From assembly GCF_001426865.1 (NCBI RefSeq), contig NZ_LMFO01000029.1:62001-126000 (forward strand): a stretch of DNA of 64,000 nucleotides, written 5' to 3'. The stretch is from Paenibacillus sp. Root52. GTDB taxonomy: Bacteria; Bacillota; Bacilli; Paenibacillales; Paenibacillaceae. Positions 52,641 through 61,859 of the stretch are shown here, piece by piece. Under the pieces are notes generated by a model. That model saw nothing but the letters and a program-made list of their open reading frames with translations. It ran no database searches and was not told the origin of the DNA. The position numbers and the translations under genes are program-made. Position 1 is the stretch's first letter, and each line of letters starts with the position of its first letter.

Positions 52641-54080
52641 ATGAATCAAAGGAATCTAGATGGCAACAGCATTATTATTCGGCTGGAAATGACAACGAAA
52701 GATATCAAGTTTGGCGAAGTGGCATCGGCCATCTCGGAAGCTGGCGGAGACATCATTGCCATTGACGTGATTTCAACGAACCAGGATGTTAGTGTACGTG
52801 ACTTAACTGTAGCAGTAACCGATTCGCAGGATAACAGCAAAATTATAGACGCGGTACGCGAGCTAAAAGGCGTATCCATCGTTAACGTATCAGATCGAAC
52901 GTTCCTTTTACATCTGGGAGGTAAGATTGAGGTAACTCCGAAAACACCGATTCATAACCGGGAGGATCTGTCCCGTGTGTATACACCTGATGTGGCTCGT
53001 GTGTGCTCAGCCATTGCGGATGAGCCGGGCAAGGCATTTTCACTAACAATTAAGCGTAATACTGTAGCAGTTGTATCGGATGGAAGTGCTGTTCTTGGTC
53101 TTGGCAATATCGGCCCGCGTGCCGCAATGCCTGTAATGGAAGGTAAGGCGATGTTATTCAAACAATTCGCTGGTGTGGATGCTTTTCCAATATGCCTAGA
53201 TACGCAGGATACCGAGGAAATCATTCGAACTGTGAAAGCGATATCACCTGCATTCGGTGGTATTAATCTGGAGGACATTTCCTCACCGCGGTGCTTCGAA
53301 ATTGAACGCCGCTTGAACGAGGAGTTGGATATTCCTGTTTTTCATGATGACCAGCATGGCACAGCAGTTGTGTTATATGCTGGATTGATCAATGCACTGA
53401 AATTGGTCGGAAAATCGATTGCGGATGTGAAGATCGTCGTATGCGGTATTGGTGCGGCAGGTGTGGCTTGTAGCAATATTTTGTTGTCCGCAGGAGCGAA
53501 TCGGCTAATTGGCGTAGATCGTGAAGGTGCTCTTGTACGCACCCAGACATATGAGAGTGAGGTCTGGAGCGATTACGCGACTCGTACGAATCCGGAGCTT
53601 GAGACAGGCTCCCTGCGTGACGTTATCCGTGATGCAGATGTATTTATTGGTCTCTCACGAGGCAATCTGCTATCCAGGGAAGATGTACAATCGATGGCAG
53701 CAGATCCAATCGTTTTTGCCATGGCGAATCCTGTACCCGAGATTATGCCTGCTGAGGTTGAGGATATTGTAGCCGTGATGGCGACAGGACGTTCGGATTA
53801 CCCGAACCAGATTAATAACGTGCTTTGCTTCCCGGGTATGTTCAGAGCTGTGCTGGATTGCCGTGCGACAGAGATCAATGAGGAGATGAAGTTAGCTGCT
53901 GCGAAGGCCATTGCTGCTGCGATCTCCGATGAAGAGCGTTCTCGCTATTATATTATCCCAAGTGTGTTTAACGACAAAGTTGTCAAGTCGATGCGTAATC
54001 GTATTGTCGAGGCGGCGGTAAAAACAGGTGTGGCTCGTCGTGTACCACGGGAACAAACGCGTGAAAGCGAGGAATTGTAG
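52641..54080 (+). CDS. NAD(P)-dependent malic enzyme with N-terminal ACT domain
   Basis: Oxidative decarboxylation of malate to pyruvate; cytoplasmic, about 479 residues. An ACT domain (about 5-78; IIIRLEMTTKDIKFGEVASAI) suggests allosteric control by an amino acid. The catalytic part begins YTPDVARVCSAIAD. It contains VAVVSDGSAVLGLGNIGPRAAMPVMEGKA, then FGGINLEDISSPRCFEIERRL and HDDQHGTAVVLYAGLINAL, followed by a nucleotide-binding fold with VVCGIGAAGVA. ATG 52641 with GGGAGGA upstream is preferred over the earlier in-frame ATG at 52575, whose extension is not conserved in look. One base separates its stop from the HD gene start, so the two are probably co-translated. Confidence 0.88.
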   Translation: MNQRNLDGNSIIIRLEMTTKDIKFGEVASAISEAGGDIIAIDVISTNQDVSVRDLTVAVTDSQDNSKIIDAVRELKGVSIVNVSDRTFLLHLGGKIEVTPKTPIHNREDLSRVYTPDVARVCSAIADEPGKAFSLTIKRNTVAVVSDGSAVLGLGNIGPRAAMPVMEGKAMLFKQFAGVDAFPICLDTQDTEEIIRTVKAISPAFGGINLEDISSPRCFEIERRLNEELDIPVFHDDQHGTAVVLYAGLINALKLVGKSIADVKIVVCGIGAAGVACSNILLSAGANRLIGVDREGALVRTQTYESEVWSDYATRTNPELETGSLRDVIRDADVFIGLSRGNLLSREDVQSMAADPIVFAMANPVPEIMPAEVEDIVAVMATGRSDYPNQINNVLCFPGMFRAVLDCRATEINEEMKLAAAKAIAAAISDEERSRYYIIPSVFNDKVVKSMRNRIVEAAVKTGVARRVPREQTRESEEL

Positions 54081-54081
54081 G

Positions 54082-54816
54082 ATGGGTGAGCATGCTTCTG
54101 AGCGATCTACAGCAAATCTGCAGGATTCAGGTTTGAACCATCAGACCGATGGCATGCGGGTTGGTGAAGAAATTCTTCAAGCCGCGCGTACCTTTGTTCA
54201 GGCAGATTTAGCAGAACATGCGGATGGCCATGACTGGTCTCATATTGAGCGGGTCACTGCTCTGGGGGTAGAGATTGCTCATCGGATGGGAGCAGATCCA
54301 TTTATCGTGGAACTAGCAGCGTTACTGCATGATGTGCCTGATGAGAAGCTGAATGCAAGCTTGGAGGCGGGCATGGCGAAGCTGCACGCATGGCTGGATA
54401 CACAGCCGCTTGAGGCAAGTACACGCGATACGGTCGTGAACATTATCAGTACGATCTCTTACGCAGGTGGACAACGTCCTGAAGTCTCCAGCTTAGAGGC
54501 TCAGGTTGTACAAGATGCAGATCGTCTCGATGCGCTAGGAGCAATCGGGATAGCCCGTGCTTTTTCATTTGGCGGTTCCAGAGGGCGGCAGATGTATGAT
54601 CCTACCCTTCCCCCACGGGAACAGATGACCCGGGAGGAATATCGCAATGGGCGCAGCACAACGATTAACCATTTTTACGAGAAACTGTTTAAGCTGAAGG
54701 AGCTTATGAATACATCATATGGTAAAGAGCTGGCGGAGGAACGACATGCTTATATGGTACAATTCGTAGAACAGTTCAAACGTGAATGGGAAGGAACCGA
54801 TAAAGACAACGTATAA
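54082..54816 (+). CDS. HD-domain phosphohydrolase
   Basis: Metal-dependent phosphohydrolase of about 244 residues. After a variable N-terminal stretch comes the HD domain: the His of DGHDWSHIERV, the HD pair of LAALLHDVPDEK, and the final Asp in VVQDADRLDALGAIGIARAF. These are the four metal ligands of the superfamily. It resembles the YedJ/YpgQ group, reported as nucleotide pyrophosphohydrolases. ATG 54082 with GAGGA 8-9 nt upstream is chosen; an in-frame start at 54028 would lie inside the malic enzyme gene. The tight junction with the malic enzyme indicates an operon, but no shared pathway is obvious. Confidence 0.8.
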   Translation: MGEHASERSTANLQDSGLNHQTDGMRVGEEILQAARTFVQADLAEHADGHDWSHIERVTALGVEIAHRMGADPFIVELAALLHDVPDEKLNASLEAGMAKLHAWLDTQPLEASTRDTVVNIISTISYAGGQRPEVSSLEAQVVQDADRLDALGAIGIARAFSFGGSRGRQMYDPTLPPREQMTREEYRNGRSTTINHFYEKLFKLKELMNTSYGKELAEERHAYMVQFVEQFKREWEGTDKDNV

Positions 54817-54858
54817 GCGTATCCTGCATTAAATTGGGGGATAACATGAAATAGCATG

Positions 54859-54898
54859 AATAGACCGTTATCTCTCCCGCAGAGTGCGGTCTATTCTT
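54859..54898. terminator. Hairpin terminator after the HD gene
   Basis: AATAGACCG and CGGTCTATT form a 9-bp stem with an 19-nt loop and TCTT after it. Confidence 0.55.
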
Positions 54899-55116
54899 GT
54901 AGCAATGGATTGAAGTGGAGTCAAAATCGCTTCTATGCTTCGGATTAGTGTGTATGAATGCACTTTCGAATAGCACAGACTACATATTCCGTGGTACAAT
55001 GAATCGTTCTTGTGAGAATATGACATGAAAATAAAGATCACTACAATGAAATACGGGGTAATAATGATTAATAATGCAGTTTACAGAAAAGATAGGTTAG
55101 GTAAGGAGGGGTTGCC

Positions 55117-56181
55117 GTGTCGTTCGGAGCACGAGTGCTTAAGACAGGGATTGCGGTAACGCTTGCTCTGTACCTCAGTATGTTTCTTAACCCGCAGTCG
55201 CCTGTGCCGGCTGCGATCGCGGCGATTTTTGCCATGCAGCCATCCATTTATCGATCATGGAAATACTTCTTGGATCAGTTGCAGACAACAACACTTGGTG
55301 CCATTGTTGCGCTACTTGGCGGTATGGTACTGTCCAATGAGCCCATAGCGGTTGGATTGATTATTGTGCTCGTTATCATGATCTGTCTTAAGCTGAATAT
55401 GGGCGAAACCGTAGGTCTGACATTGGTTACTGTTGTTTCCATTATGGAAGCTTCGGGAGATTGGCATTTTGCACTGAATCGGTTTCTCTTAACGCTTATT
55501 GGTATCGTGTCAGCCTTCCTCATCAACATTACAGTCTTTCCTCCCAAACCGAAGGTACAGTTTGTGAAGCAGATTCAGAGTGTATTTAACAGCATGTCGC
55601 TCTTGCTACGAACGTCCATCTCAGATGAGATTAAGGAAGCTGTATTCCGAGACGAGAAGAGCAATTTGGGAGGCTCCATTAAATCCCTGTCAGATAAGTA
55701 CAATTTGTTTGAAGAAGAACAGAAAAAGATGAAACGTTCGAAGTTCAGTCAGACCCGCCAAATGGTTGTGTATAAGCAGATGTTACTGAGTCTGCAAAAG
55801 GGTTATGAAGTATTAGACTCTGTCGAACGTCACTATTTCCAAGCACAGCGAAGCCCTGAGTTGGATCGTTTCTTCGATACCCACCTGGAGAGATTGATTA
55901 AATTTCACGAGCACGCACTTCTCAAATTCGAAGATAAGTTGAAGCCCAATGGTGAAGAGGCGGAGCAGTTTATTTTGGACAATGATCACTTTATGGAGCA
56001 AGCGATCACGGAGTTTGATGTTGACCAGAACGGCATGCTTCGACTGTCCATTGTTGCTGCAGCGATCTATGATTATGGCTATCAGCTGGAGCGCCTCAAC
56101 CGCCTTGCTGATCATGTACACAGTGGCAGCGATGATAAGGACTCACAGGATCATATCCTGAATTGGATTAAGTGGCCATAA
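55117..56181 (+). CDS. Aromatic acid exporter family protein (ArAE_1, YqjA-like)
   Basis: Membrane protein of 354 residues with the aromatic-acid-exporter (FUSC-like) N-terminal domain. Five or six hydrophobic helices occupy about residues 8-145: MSFGARVLKTGIAVTLALYL, PVPAAIAAIFAMQPSIYRSW and the end FLINITVFPPKPK. The C-terminal 200 residues are soluble and helical, with Lys/Glu-rich coiled stretches, as in the YqjA type. It may export organic acids, but no substrate is proven for the Bacillales members. GTG 55117 is preceded by AAGGAGGGG. A TACAAT with TGG before it (54992-55000) may be its -10. It stands alone. Confidence 0.78.
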   Translation: MSFGARVLKTGIAVTLALYLSMFLNPQSPVPAAIAAIFAMQPSIYRSWKYFLDQLQTTTLGAIVALLGGMVLSNEPIAVGLIIVLVIMICLKLNMGETVGLTLVTVVSIMEASGDWHFALNRFLLTLIGIVSAFLINITVFPPKPKVQFVKQIQSVFNSMSLLLRTSISDEIKEAVFRDEKSNLGGSIKSLSDKYNLFEEEQKKMKRSKFSQTRQMVVYKQMLLSLQKGYEVLDSVERHYFQAQRSPELDRFFDTHLERLIKFHEHALLKFEDKLKPNGEEAEQFILDNDHFMEQAITEFDVDQNGMLRLSIVAAAIYDYGYQLERLNRLADHVHSGSDDKDSQDHILNWIKWP

Positions 56182-56229
56182 CAGTGAATTGCAGTTGGCG
56201 GCATACTCATATACAATAGAACCACAACT

Positions 56230-56261
56230 TAGCCCGGGCAGCCTTGTCCGGGTTATTTTGT
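56230..56261 (+). terminator. Hairpin after the ArAE gene
   Basis: TAGCCCGG and CCGGGTTA pair, followed by TTTTG. Short T run. Confidence 0.5.
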
Positions 56262-56316
56262 TGCAGGGATACCAAACCATTAATATGATAAATGCGTTCA
56301 AAATTCAACCCCCTTA

Positions 56317-56369
56317 TTCGATACTGAGATGCCACTAGGCACCTTGTAATCAAAGCGGACTTTTTGAAC
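56317..56369 (-). repeat. Fragment of the dispersed MITE-like repeat
   Basis: On the minus strand it reads GTTCAAAAAGTCCGC, then GATTAC, TGCC and GGCATCTCAG, matching about 53 bp of the left half of the 166-bp element at 36705. Its end lies only 7 bp from a TATAAT (56376-56381) serving the 56399 gene. Confidence 0.7.
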
Positions 56370-56398
56370 TACCTCTATAATGAACCGAGGGAGATCTT

Positions 56399-56866
56399 AT
56401 GACTTCAATAATAACAGAGCTTAACCCTGAATTAATGCAGTGGTTCAATGGGCAGCATTTACAACATAAAAAACATGAAGCCATGCAGCTACTAACCGTC
56501 TCGGAAGATGCGTGGCCTCATCAAGCCATGATTAGTGTGGGAGAACTGGTTGCGATAAGTCCAACCGTGCTGAGACTTGCATTGTGGTCTGGAACGCAGA
56601 CAAGCCAAAATATGGAGCGGACAGGCAAGGCTACTTTGGTCGCCATTGTAGATCATCAGTTGTTAACTATTCGACTTGCGTTACGTGCGCTTCCTCCCTT
56701 ACCTGGGTCTGTTCATCCAAGGGATCGCTACGAAGGTGAGATAAGGAGTATTCGTGTAGATCATGCGCCTTATGCGGATATCACCTCTGGGATTACCTTT
56801 CAATTGAAGGATGAGCCTGGCACATTAAAGCGCTGGGAAGAGACGATTGCAGAGTTGCGACTATAG
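56399..56866 (+). CDS. Pyridoxamine 5'-phosphate oxidase-like FMN-binding protein
   Basis: A 155-residue protein with a PNPOx-like split barrel. Recognisable parts are the N-terminal helix ELMQWFNGQ, the strand pair AMQLLTVSEDAWPHQAMISVGELVAISP, LRLALWSGTQTSQNMERTGKATLVAI and the end DITSGITFQLKDEPGTLKRWEETI. Family members bind FMN or F420/heme; no PLP-specific residues can be asserted. AGGGAGA precedes the ATG at good distance. A TATAAT lies 18 nt before the start codon, next to a repeat fragment. It stands alone between a terminator and helD. Confidence 0.7.
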   Translation: MTSIITELNPELMQWFNGQHLQHKKHEAMQLLTVSEDAWPHQAMISVGELVAISPTVLRLALWSGTQTSQNMERTGKATLVAIVDHQLLTIRLALRALPPLPGSVHPRDRYEGEIRSIRVDHAPYADITSGITFQLKDEPGTLKRWEETIAELRL

Positions 56867-57117
56867 AGATTACTTATAAATCTCTTATTAGTACGTAAAC
56901 AATCATAATTACCATGTGAAATTATCTATATCGATCCATATGGTGGGTAATAATAAGCTAAGAAGAGATGATGTTGCATAGGATATATGGGGTGTTGGAG
57001 AAGAGCTAACAGCAGGGTAGTGTGTCATTAAACGTAATGAACCAAGAGCATATGACAATACATTGAAGAAGTAGGAGTTAGAAAATAACATTAGAAAACA
57101 ACAAAAAACGCCTCCAC
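56867..57117. other. AT-rich stretch after the 56399 gene
   Basis: About 250 bp upstream of the helD promoter with no credible gene. On the minus strand a hairpin AACGTC/GGCGTT followed by TTTTTTG (about 57133 to 57100) could end a short antisense-direction transcript starting near 57203. Confidence 0.4.
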
Positions 57118-57146
57118 TTGCATCGGGACGTTGTCACTGGTACAAT
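57118..57146 (+). promoter_or_regulatory. Promoter of helD
   Basis: TTGCAT (57118-57123), a 17-bp spacer and TACAAT (57141-57146) with TGG before the -10. The leader would be about 135 nt. Confidence 0.5.
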
Positions 57147-57209
57147 AAAAAATGGTTTTCAAAAAATTAGAACTAATTAACATAAAATTAAAATGTTTAC
57201 TTTCTAATA

Positions 57210-57239
57210 ATTATACCATGGCCTAGTCGGGCATGTCAA
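57210..57239 (-). promoter_or_regulatory. Strong minus-strand promoter inside the helD leader
   Basis: On the minus strand TTGACA (57239-57234) and TATAAT (57215-57210) are 18 bp apart and the -10 is preceded by TGG. Both hexamers are perfect. No gene lies downstream in this direction, so it may make a short RNA, of about 100 nt if it ends at the hairpin near 57100. Confidence 0.6.
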
Positions 57240-57286
57240 ATGAGCTTTTGAGGAAACATTCCGGGGAAAGAGGGGCATAGGATTAT

Positions 57287-59662
57287 ATGAGTACAGATCA
57301 GCAATGGAGCGAAGAACAGCATCGGGTCGACAGTGTAACCAATCAGATTGAACGTAAAATTACAATTCTTGAACAAGAGGTTGGTTCCTTTAGAGACGAA
57401 GTTGTAGAGATGAGAAAGGATTTCTGGGACGAGGTTACGATGAACTTCAGTGAAGCCGATGATGTAGGGGAAACCTCTACAAGTATGCGGCAGCAGTCAC
57501 AGGTCCTATCGGATCGGGAGCGTAGCCATTTGAATACGGCAGCGGCACTCGACAAAATGAAAAGACTACATCACTCGCCTTATTTTGGACGCATCGATTT
57601 CAAAGAGGACGGATATCCGCAGGCAGAGCGCATTTATCTTGGCATTGCTTCCTTATTGGATGAGAAGGAGGAATCCTTCTTGGTGTACGATTGGCGTGCC
57701 CCAATATCCAACCTGTATTATGACGGCGCGCCAGGGCCGATCACATATGAGACACCCAGCGGTGAGATTAGCGGCGACATTGAGATGAAGCGGCAATTTG
57801 TCATCCGTGAAGGTCGTATCCGGTTCATGTTTGACACAGGCGTAACCATCGGTGATCAATTGTTGCAGGCCGTTCTGAGCCGGACGTCAGATGCGCAGAT
57901 GAAAAGTATTGTGGCGACGATCCAGAGAGAGCAGAACCGTATTATCCGTAATGATCGAACACGTATGCTGATTGTACAGGGGGCTGCTGGAAGCGGCAAA
58001 ACGTCGGCTGCCCTTCAGCGCGTGGCCTATCTTCTATATAAATACCGTGAACATTTGTCAGCGGATCAGATGGTGCTTTTCTCGCCAAACCCAATGTTCA
58101 ATAGTTATGTATCAACGGTATTACCTGAGCTAGGGGAAGAAAATATGTTGCAAACGACGTTCCAAGAGTATCTGGAGCGCCGTCTTGGACGGGAATACCA
58201 GCTTGAAGATCCGTTTATTCAGCTTGAATATGTGCTCTCGGCTACAGAAGACACAGCTTACCCTGCGCGCATGTCTGGGATTCGATTCAAATCGTCTGAA
58301 TTGTTCCTGAAGGTAATTACGAAATATAAAGACAACTTAATGGTCGATGGCATGAAGTTCAAGCCGGTTCGTTTTCAAGGACGTGCTGTTGTTACCGCTG
58401 AAGCGATGGAAGAGAAATTCTACAGTTATGAACCATCGGTGAAGCTGGTGAATCGGCTCGAAATGTTAAGAGACTGGATGTTGAAGGAGCTCTCCGCATT
58501 CGGGAAAAGTGAACTAGAGGCACCTTGGGTAGATCAGCAGCTTGATCTGATGGAGCCAGAAGAACTGCAACGAGCGTTCCAGCGTCTGAAGCGTAAACAA
58601 AAAGGGAAGGCAGATACATTTGATGATTTTGGACAGGAACGCGAGATTCTTGCCAGAATGGTCGTAAGTAGTCGCCTTAAGCCTTTGCGAAAATGGATCA
58701 AATCTTTGCGCTTTGTTGATATTCGCAAGCTTTATTCACAATTGTTCAAGGATCAAGGACAGATCGTTCGACTGCTGGATAAAGAACCATTGCCTACGCA
58801 CTGGGAAGAAATCAGCGATATGACTCTACGGAGAATGAAAGAACAAGAGCTTGCTTATGAAGATATCACACCATATTTGTACTTACGTGAACTATTGCTT
58901 GGGTTCCATATTAACTCTAACATCCGGCATGTAATTATTGATGAAGCTCAGGATTACTCTGCGTTCCAACTGGCATTTATGAAAAGACTGTTTCCGCGAG
59001 CCAAGATTACAGCACTTGGTGATTTCAATCAGGCGATTTATGCCCATTCTTCTGTGCTGAGTGGGACAGGACCATTGATGAACCTATACGGCCCTGAAAA
59101 TACCGAACTTATTGAGTTAACCCGTAGTTATCGCTCAACCCAAGAGATTGTGGAGTTCACGAAGGGAATGGTTCCAGGTGGAGAAGAGATAATTCCGTTT
59201 AACCGTAGTGGGGAGAAACCTCAAGTTATTGTCACAACGTCTGAGCAGAAGCATCTTGATCTGATCACTGCTGACCTTAACGCCTTAGTTCAGGAAGGAT
59301 ATGAGTCCGTAGCAGTGATCTGTAAGACCGCAGAAGAGAGTAGAGAAGTACATGAAGCACTCAGTAAGGTATTAACTACCGCACCGAAGCTGATCAAAAA
59401 AACGACTTTAGCGTTCGAACGAGGTGTTCATGTCATACCTGCCTACTTAGCTAAAGGTGTAGAGTTTGATGCCGTACTCATCTACGATGGTTCTGTGGAG
59501 TATTATGCCCAAGAGCATGAGCGCAAGTTGTTCTACACGGCGTGTACACGGGCTATGCATTTGCTTCATATCTATTGTTTAGGTCAACCGAGTCCATTTA
59601 TCACTTCGCAATCAGAAACGTTATATGATACGGGAAAGGTAACTGCTGCTCAGGCGGATTAA
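57287..59662 (+). CDS. helD: RNA polymerase recycling motor HelD (UvrD/Rep-like ATPase)
   Basis: HelD binds RNA polymerase and uses ATP to release stalled or DNA-bound enzyme. The 791 residues begin with a coiled-coil arm (about 1-75; IERKITILEQEVGSFRDEV) that enters the polymerase secondary channel. A first ATPase part has Walker A QGAAGSGKTSAALQRV (about 230). An insertion domain (about 300-540) is the clamp-opening arm. Walker B is VIIDEAQDYSAFQL (about 550). Later motifs are GDFNQAIYAHS, LTRSYRSTQEI, AKGVEFDAVLIYDG (about 721) and YTACTRAMHLLH (about 750). The ATG is preceded by a modest AGGA; GAGGGG lies farther upstream. The gene has its own promoter and terminator. Confidence 0.9.
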   Translation: MSTDQQWSEEQHRVDSVTNQIERKITILEQEVGSFRDEVVEMRKDFWDEVTMNFSEADDVGETSTSMRQQSQVLSDRERSHLNTAAALDKMKRLHHSPYFGRIDFKEDGYPQAERIYLGIASLLDEKEESFLVYDWRAPISNLYYDGAPGPITYETPSGEISGDIEMKRQFVIREGRIRFMFDTGVTIGDQLLQAVLSRTSDAQMKSIVATIQREQNRIIRNDRTRMLIVQGAAGSGKTSAALQRVAYLLYKYREHLSADQMVLFSPNPMFNSYVSTVLPELGEENMLQTTFQEYLERRLGREYQLEDPFIQLEYVLSATEDTAYPARMSGIRFKSSELFLKVITKYKDNLMVDGMKFKPVRFQGRAVVTAEAMEEKFYSYEPSVKLVNRLEMLRDWMLKELSAFGKSELEAPWVDQQLDLMEPEELQRAFQRLKRKQKGKADTFDDFGQEREILARMVVSSRLKPLRKWIKSLRFVDIRKLYSQLFKDQGQIVRLLDKEPLPTHWEEISDMTLRRMKEQELAYEDITPYLYLRELLLGFHINSNIRHVIIDEAQDYSAFQLAFMKRLFPRAKITALGDFNQAIYAHSSVLSGTGPLMNLYGPENTELIELTRSYRSTQEIVEFTKGMVPGGEEIIPFNRSGEKPQVIVTTSEQKHLDLITADLNALVQEGYESVAVICKTAEESREVHEALSKVLTTAPKLIKKTTLAFERGVHVIPAYLAKGVEFDAVLIYDGSVEYYAQEHERKLFYTACTRAMHLLHIYCLGQPSPFITSQSETLYDTGKVTAAQAD

Positions 59663-59695
59663 GCAAAGTGATATAGACTTAACGAAACCAAGTAG

Positions 59696-59725
59696 ACTTC
59701 CGTCCGACTGGACGGAAGTTTTTCT
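59696..59725 (+). terminator. Terminator of helD
   Basis: ACTTCCGTCC and GGACGGAAGT with a GACT loop, followed by TTTTT. Confidence 0.85.
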
Positions 59726-59816
59726 ATATATTTTCTGACATTATCGATGAGCAGATTTAGGTGGTTTGGATGCTTTGGATAAATTTTGCATCGGAATTTG
59801 GATTTAAACACAATTG

Positions 59817-59835
59817 GTGTAAATGTTCTTTACAC
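59817..59835. promoter_or_regulatory. Palindrome overlapping the adeC -35
   Basis: GTGTAAA and TTTACAC are perfect 7-bp arms around a 5-bp centre. The right arm contains the -35 hexamer, the place for a repressor. No regulator is assigned. Confidence 0.45.
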
Positions 59836-59857
59836 TTAGTGTTCGGGCTCATATAAT
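59829..59857 (+). promoter_or_regulatory. Sigma-A promoter of adeC
   Basis: TTTACA (59829-59834), a 17-bp spacer and TATAAT (59852-59857). I looked for a purine riboswitch core in the short leader and found none. Confidence 0.72.
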
Positions 59858-59907
59858 CGAAACAATATACTTTTTTGGAGCGTTTAATTCAGGAGGAGGC
59901 AACTACA

Positions 59908-61764
59908 TTGTACAAATCATCTTTTGACCGACCGCTAATGGCGGATTGTGTACCTGATCTAGTGGCAACAGCACGTGGGGACCTGCCAGCAACATTGGTG
60001 ATTCGTGGCGGGACACTAGTCAACGTGATATCCGGTGAAATTTTAGAAGGTATGTCTGTAGCTGTACAGGGCGCACGGATTGCATATGTCGGCAAAGATG
60101 TAAGTCATACGATCGGAGAACACACTCGAATCATCGAGGCGAAAGGCAAGTATATAGCTCCGGGACTACTGGACGGTCACTGCCATATTGAAAGTACGCA
60201 GATGAAGGTAACAGAGTTTGCACGAGCCGTGCTTCCGTCTGGTACAACGGGTGGATTCTTTGACCCTCATGAAATCTCCAATGTCCTTGGACTTCAAGGT
60301 CTGAGAATGATGCTTGATGAAGCTCGGACGACACCAATGGCTGCCTATATGCAGGTTGCATCATGTGTTCCTTCCACGCATCCAGGACTAGAGACGACTG
60401 GCGCTCACATTGGTCCAGAGGAAGTTGCTGAAGCTCTCTCTTGGGGGCCAGATATGATTGGTCTTGGCGAGGTGATGAATTTTCCAGGGGTTGTGTATGG
60501 AGATGAAACGATGATTGGAGAGATTCAAGCTACGCTTCGAGCAGGCAAAGTAGCTGATGGACACTTTACGTGGGCAGCAGATGACTGGCGTTTGCCAGCC
60601 TATGCGGCTAGTGGAGTCACTGGAGATCATGAATGTGTGACGAAGGAAGATGTGGTTGAACGTCTGAGACTAGGCATGTATGCCAAAATGCGTCAAGGAT
60701 CAGCTTGGCATGACGTAGCTGAGACGATCAAGGCTTGCACGGAGCTCGGCTTGGATACACGCCGGATGATGCTGGTTACGGATGACCGCAGTTCAGAGTC
60801 GTTGCTAAAGGAAGGACATATGGATTTTGTCGTGCGTCTCGCGATTTCACAGGGCGTGAAGCCGGTAACAGCGTTTCAGATGGCAACCATTAATACGGCT
60901 GAGCGGTTTGGTGTGGCTCGGGATATTGGCGCAATCATCCCGGGTAATATGGCTGATATTATTTTGCTGGATGGGCGACTCGCGGATGTGCGTGTTGGTA
61001 TGACGATTGCGGCTGGGCAGGTCGTGGCAGAGAATGGTCAGATGACTGCCGTATGGGACAATTTCATCTATCCTGAAGAGGCATTGAATACGGTAAAATT
61101 GGAACCTACAATTACGTCAGAGCAGATGGAACTTGCTGCGCCGATTGAAGAAGGCACGATTGGGGCTAAGATTATTCATGTAACGGAGAATCATGTGGAT
61201 ACGAAGGAAAAACACCATCCTGTTGCTGTACAGGATGGTCGGGTTGTCGTATCTACAACAGGTGATGTATGTAAAATTGCAGTGCTGGAGCGCCACAAAC
61301 AAACCGGGAACCGGGCTGTAGCTTTAGTTGGAGGTATTGGCTTCACGGCACCAGCGGCCATCGCAATGACGGTAGCTCATGATAGCCATAATCTATTGAT
61401 CATCGGTAATGATGATGCTTTGATGGCTGAAGCAGGTAACCGGGTCATTCGCATGCAAGGTGGCGTTGCAGTAGTAACAGGTTCAGGAGTGACGGAGTTC
61501 CCGTTACGGATTGCCGGATTGATGTCAACGGAGTCCTTTGAAGAGGTGGCTGTTCAATCCGCCGCCGTTAGCGAAGCGTTGCAATCGGTTGGCTGTACAC
61601 TGAATAATGCATTTATGACCTTATCATTGCTGGCATTGGTTGTCATTCCAGAACTACGGTTATCTGATAAGGGGTTGGTACGGATCTCGGCAGAAGGGAT
61701 TGAGCTGGTTTCCTTGTTTGATGAGACAACAGAGAACGTGAATGCTGCCCCGGCTGGTTCGTAA
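59908..61764 (+). CDS. adeC: Adenine deaminase
   Basis: Converts adenine to hypoxanthine and ammonia; cytoplasmic, purine salvage. About 618 residues of the amidohydrolase superfamily. The small beta domain begins LVIRGGTLVNVISGE. The metal site is in IAPGLLDGHCHIESTQM, and FFDPHEISNVLG, ADGHFTWAADDW, GVTGDHECVTKE and MLVTDDRSS follow, all as in AdeC. The barrel ends at NMADIILLDGRLADV. A C-terminal domain (about 420-600; VALVGGIGFTAPAAIAMTVAHDSHNL) is also family-specific and complete. The start is TTG 59908 with AGGAGGAGG upstream; an in-frame TTG at 59875 lies too far from it. Monocistronic with a promoter, an operator-like palindrome and a terminator. Confidence 0.92.
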   Translation: MYKSSFDRPLMADCVPDLVATARGDLPATLVIRGGTLVNVISGEILEGMSVAVQGARIAYVGKDVSHTIGEHTRIIEAKGKYIAPGLLDGHCHIESTQMKVTEFARAVLPSGTTGGFFDPHEISNVLGLQGLRMMLDEARTTPMAAYMQVASCVPSTHPGLETTGAHIGPEEVAEALSWGPDMIGLGEVMNFPGVVYGDETMIGEIQATLRAGKVADGHFTWAADDWRLPAYAASGVTGDHECVTKEDVVERLRLGMYAKMRQGSAWHDVAETIKACTELGLDTRRMMLVTDDRSSESLLKEGHMDFVVRLAISQGVKPVTAFQMATINTAERFGVARDIGAIIPGNMADIILLDGRLADVRVGMTIAAGQVVAENGQMTAVWDNFIYPEEALNTVKLEPTITSEQMELAAPIEEGTIGAKIIHVTENHVDTKEKHHPVAVQDGRVVVSTTGDVCKIAVLERHKQTGNRAVALVGGIGFTAPAAIAMTVAHDSHNLLIIGNDDALMAEAGNRVIRMQGGVAVVTGSGVTEFPLRIAGLMSTESFEEVAVQSAAVSEALQSVGCTLNNAFMTLSLLALVVIPELRLSDKGLVRISAEGIELVSLFDETTENVNAAPAGS

Positions 61765-61826
61765 ATACTTTAATACATCATTACAACGTTATATTAGAAT
61801 TGAAATAAATTTGAGGATAAATAAGC

Positions 61827-61859
61827 AAGCCATCTAGAGCGGATCTAGATGGCTTTTTT
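61827..61859 (+). terminator. Terminator of adeC
   Basis: AAGCCATCTAGA and TCTAGATGGCTT with a 5-nt loop, followed by TTTTTT. Confidence 0.9.

Noticed and set aside
56909-57091. 60-codon hydrophobic frame on the minus strand downstream of the strong 57210-57239 promoter
   Set aside because: No SD upstream of its ATG and a terminator-like hairpin lies before it; a peptide is not excluded but unsupported.
59858-59907. Purine riboswitch before adeC
   Set aside because: The leader is about 45 nt, too short, and lacks the conserved aptamer core.
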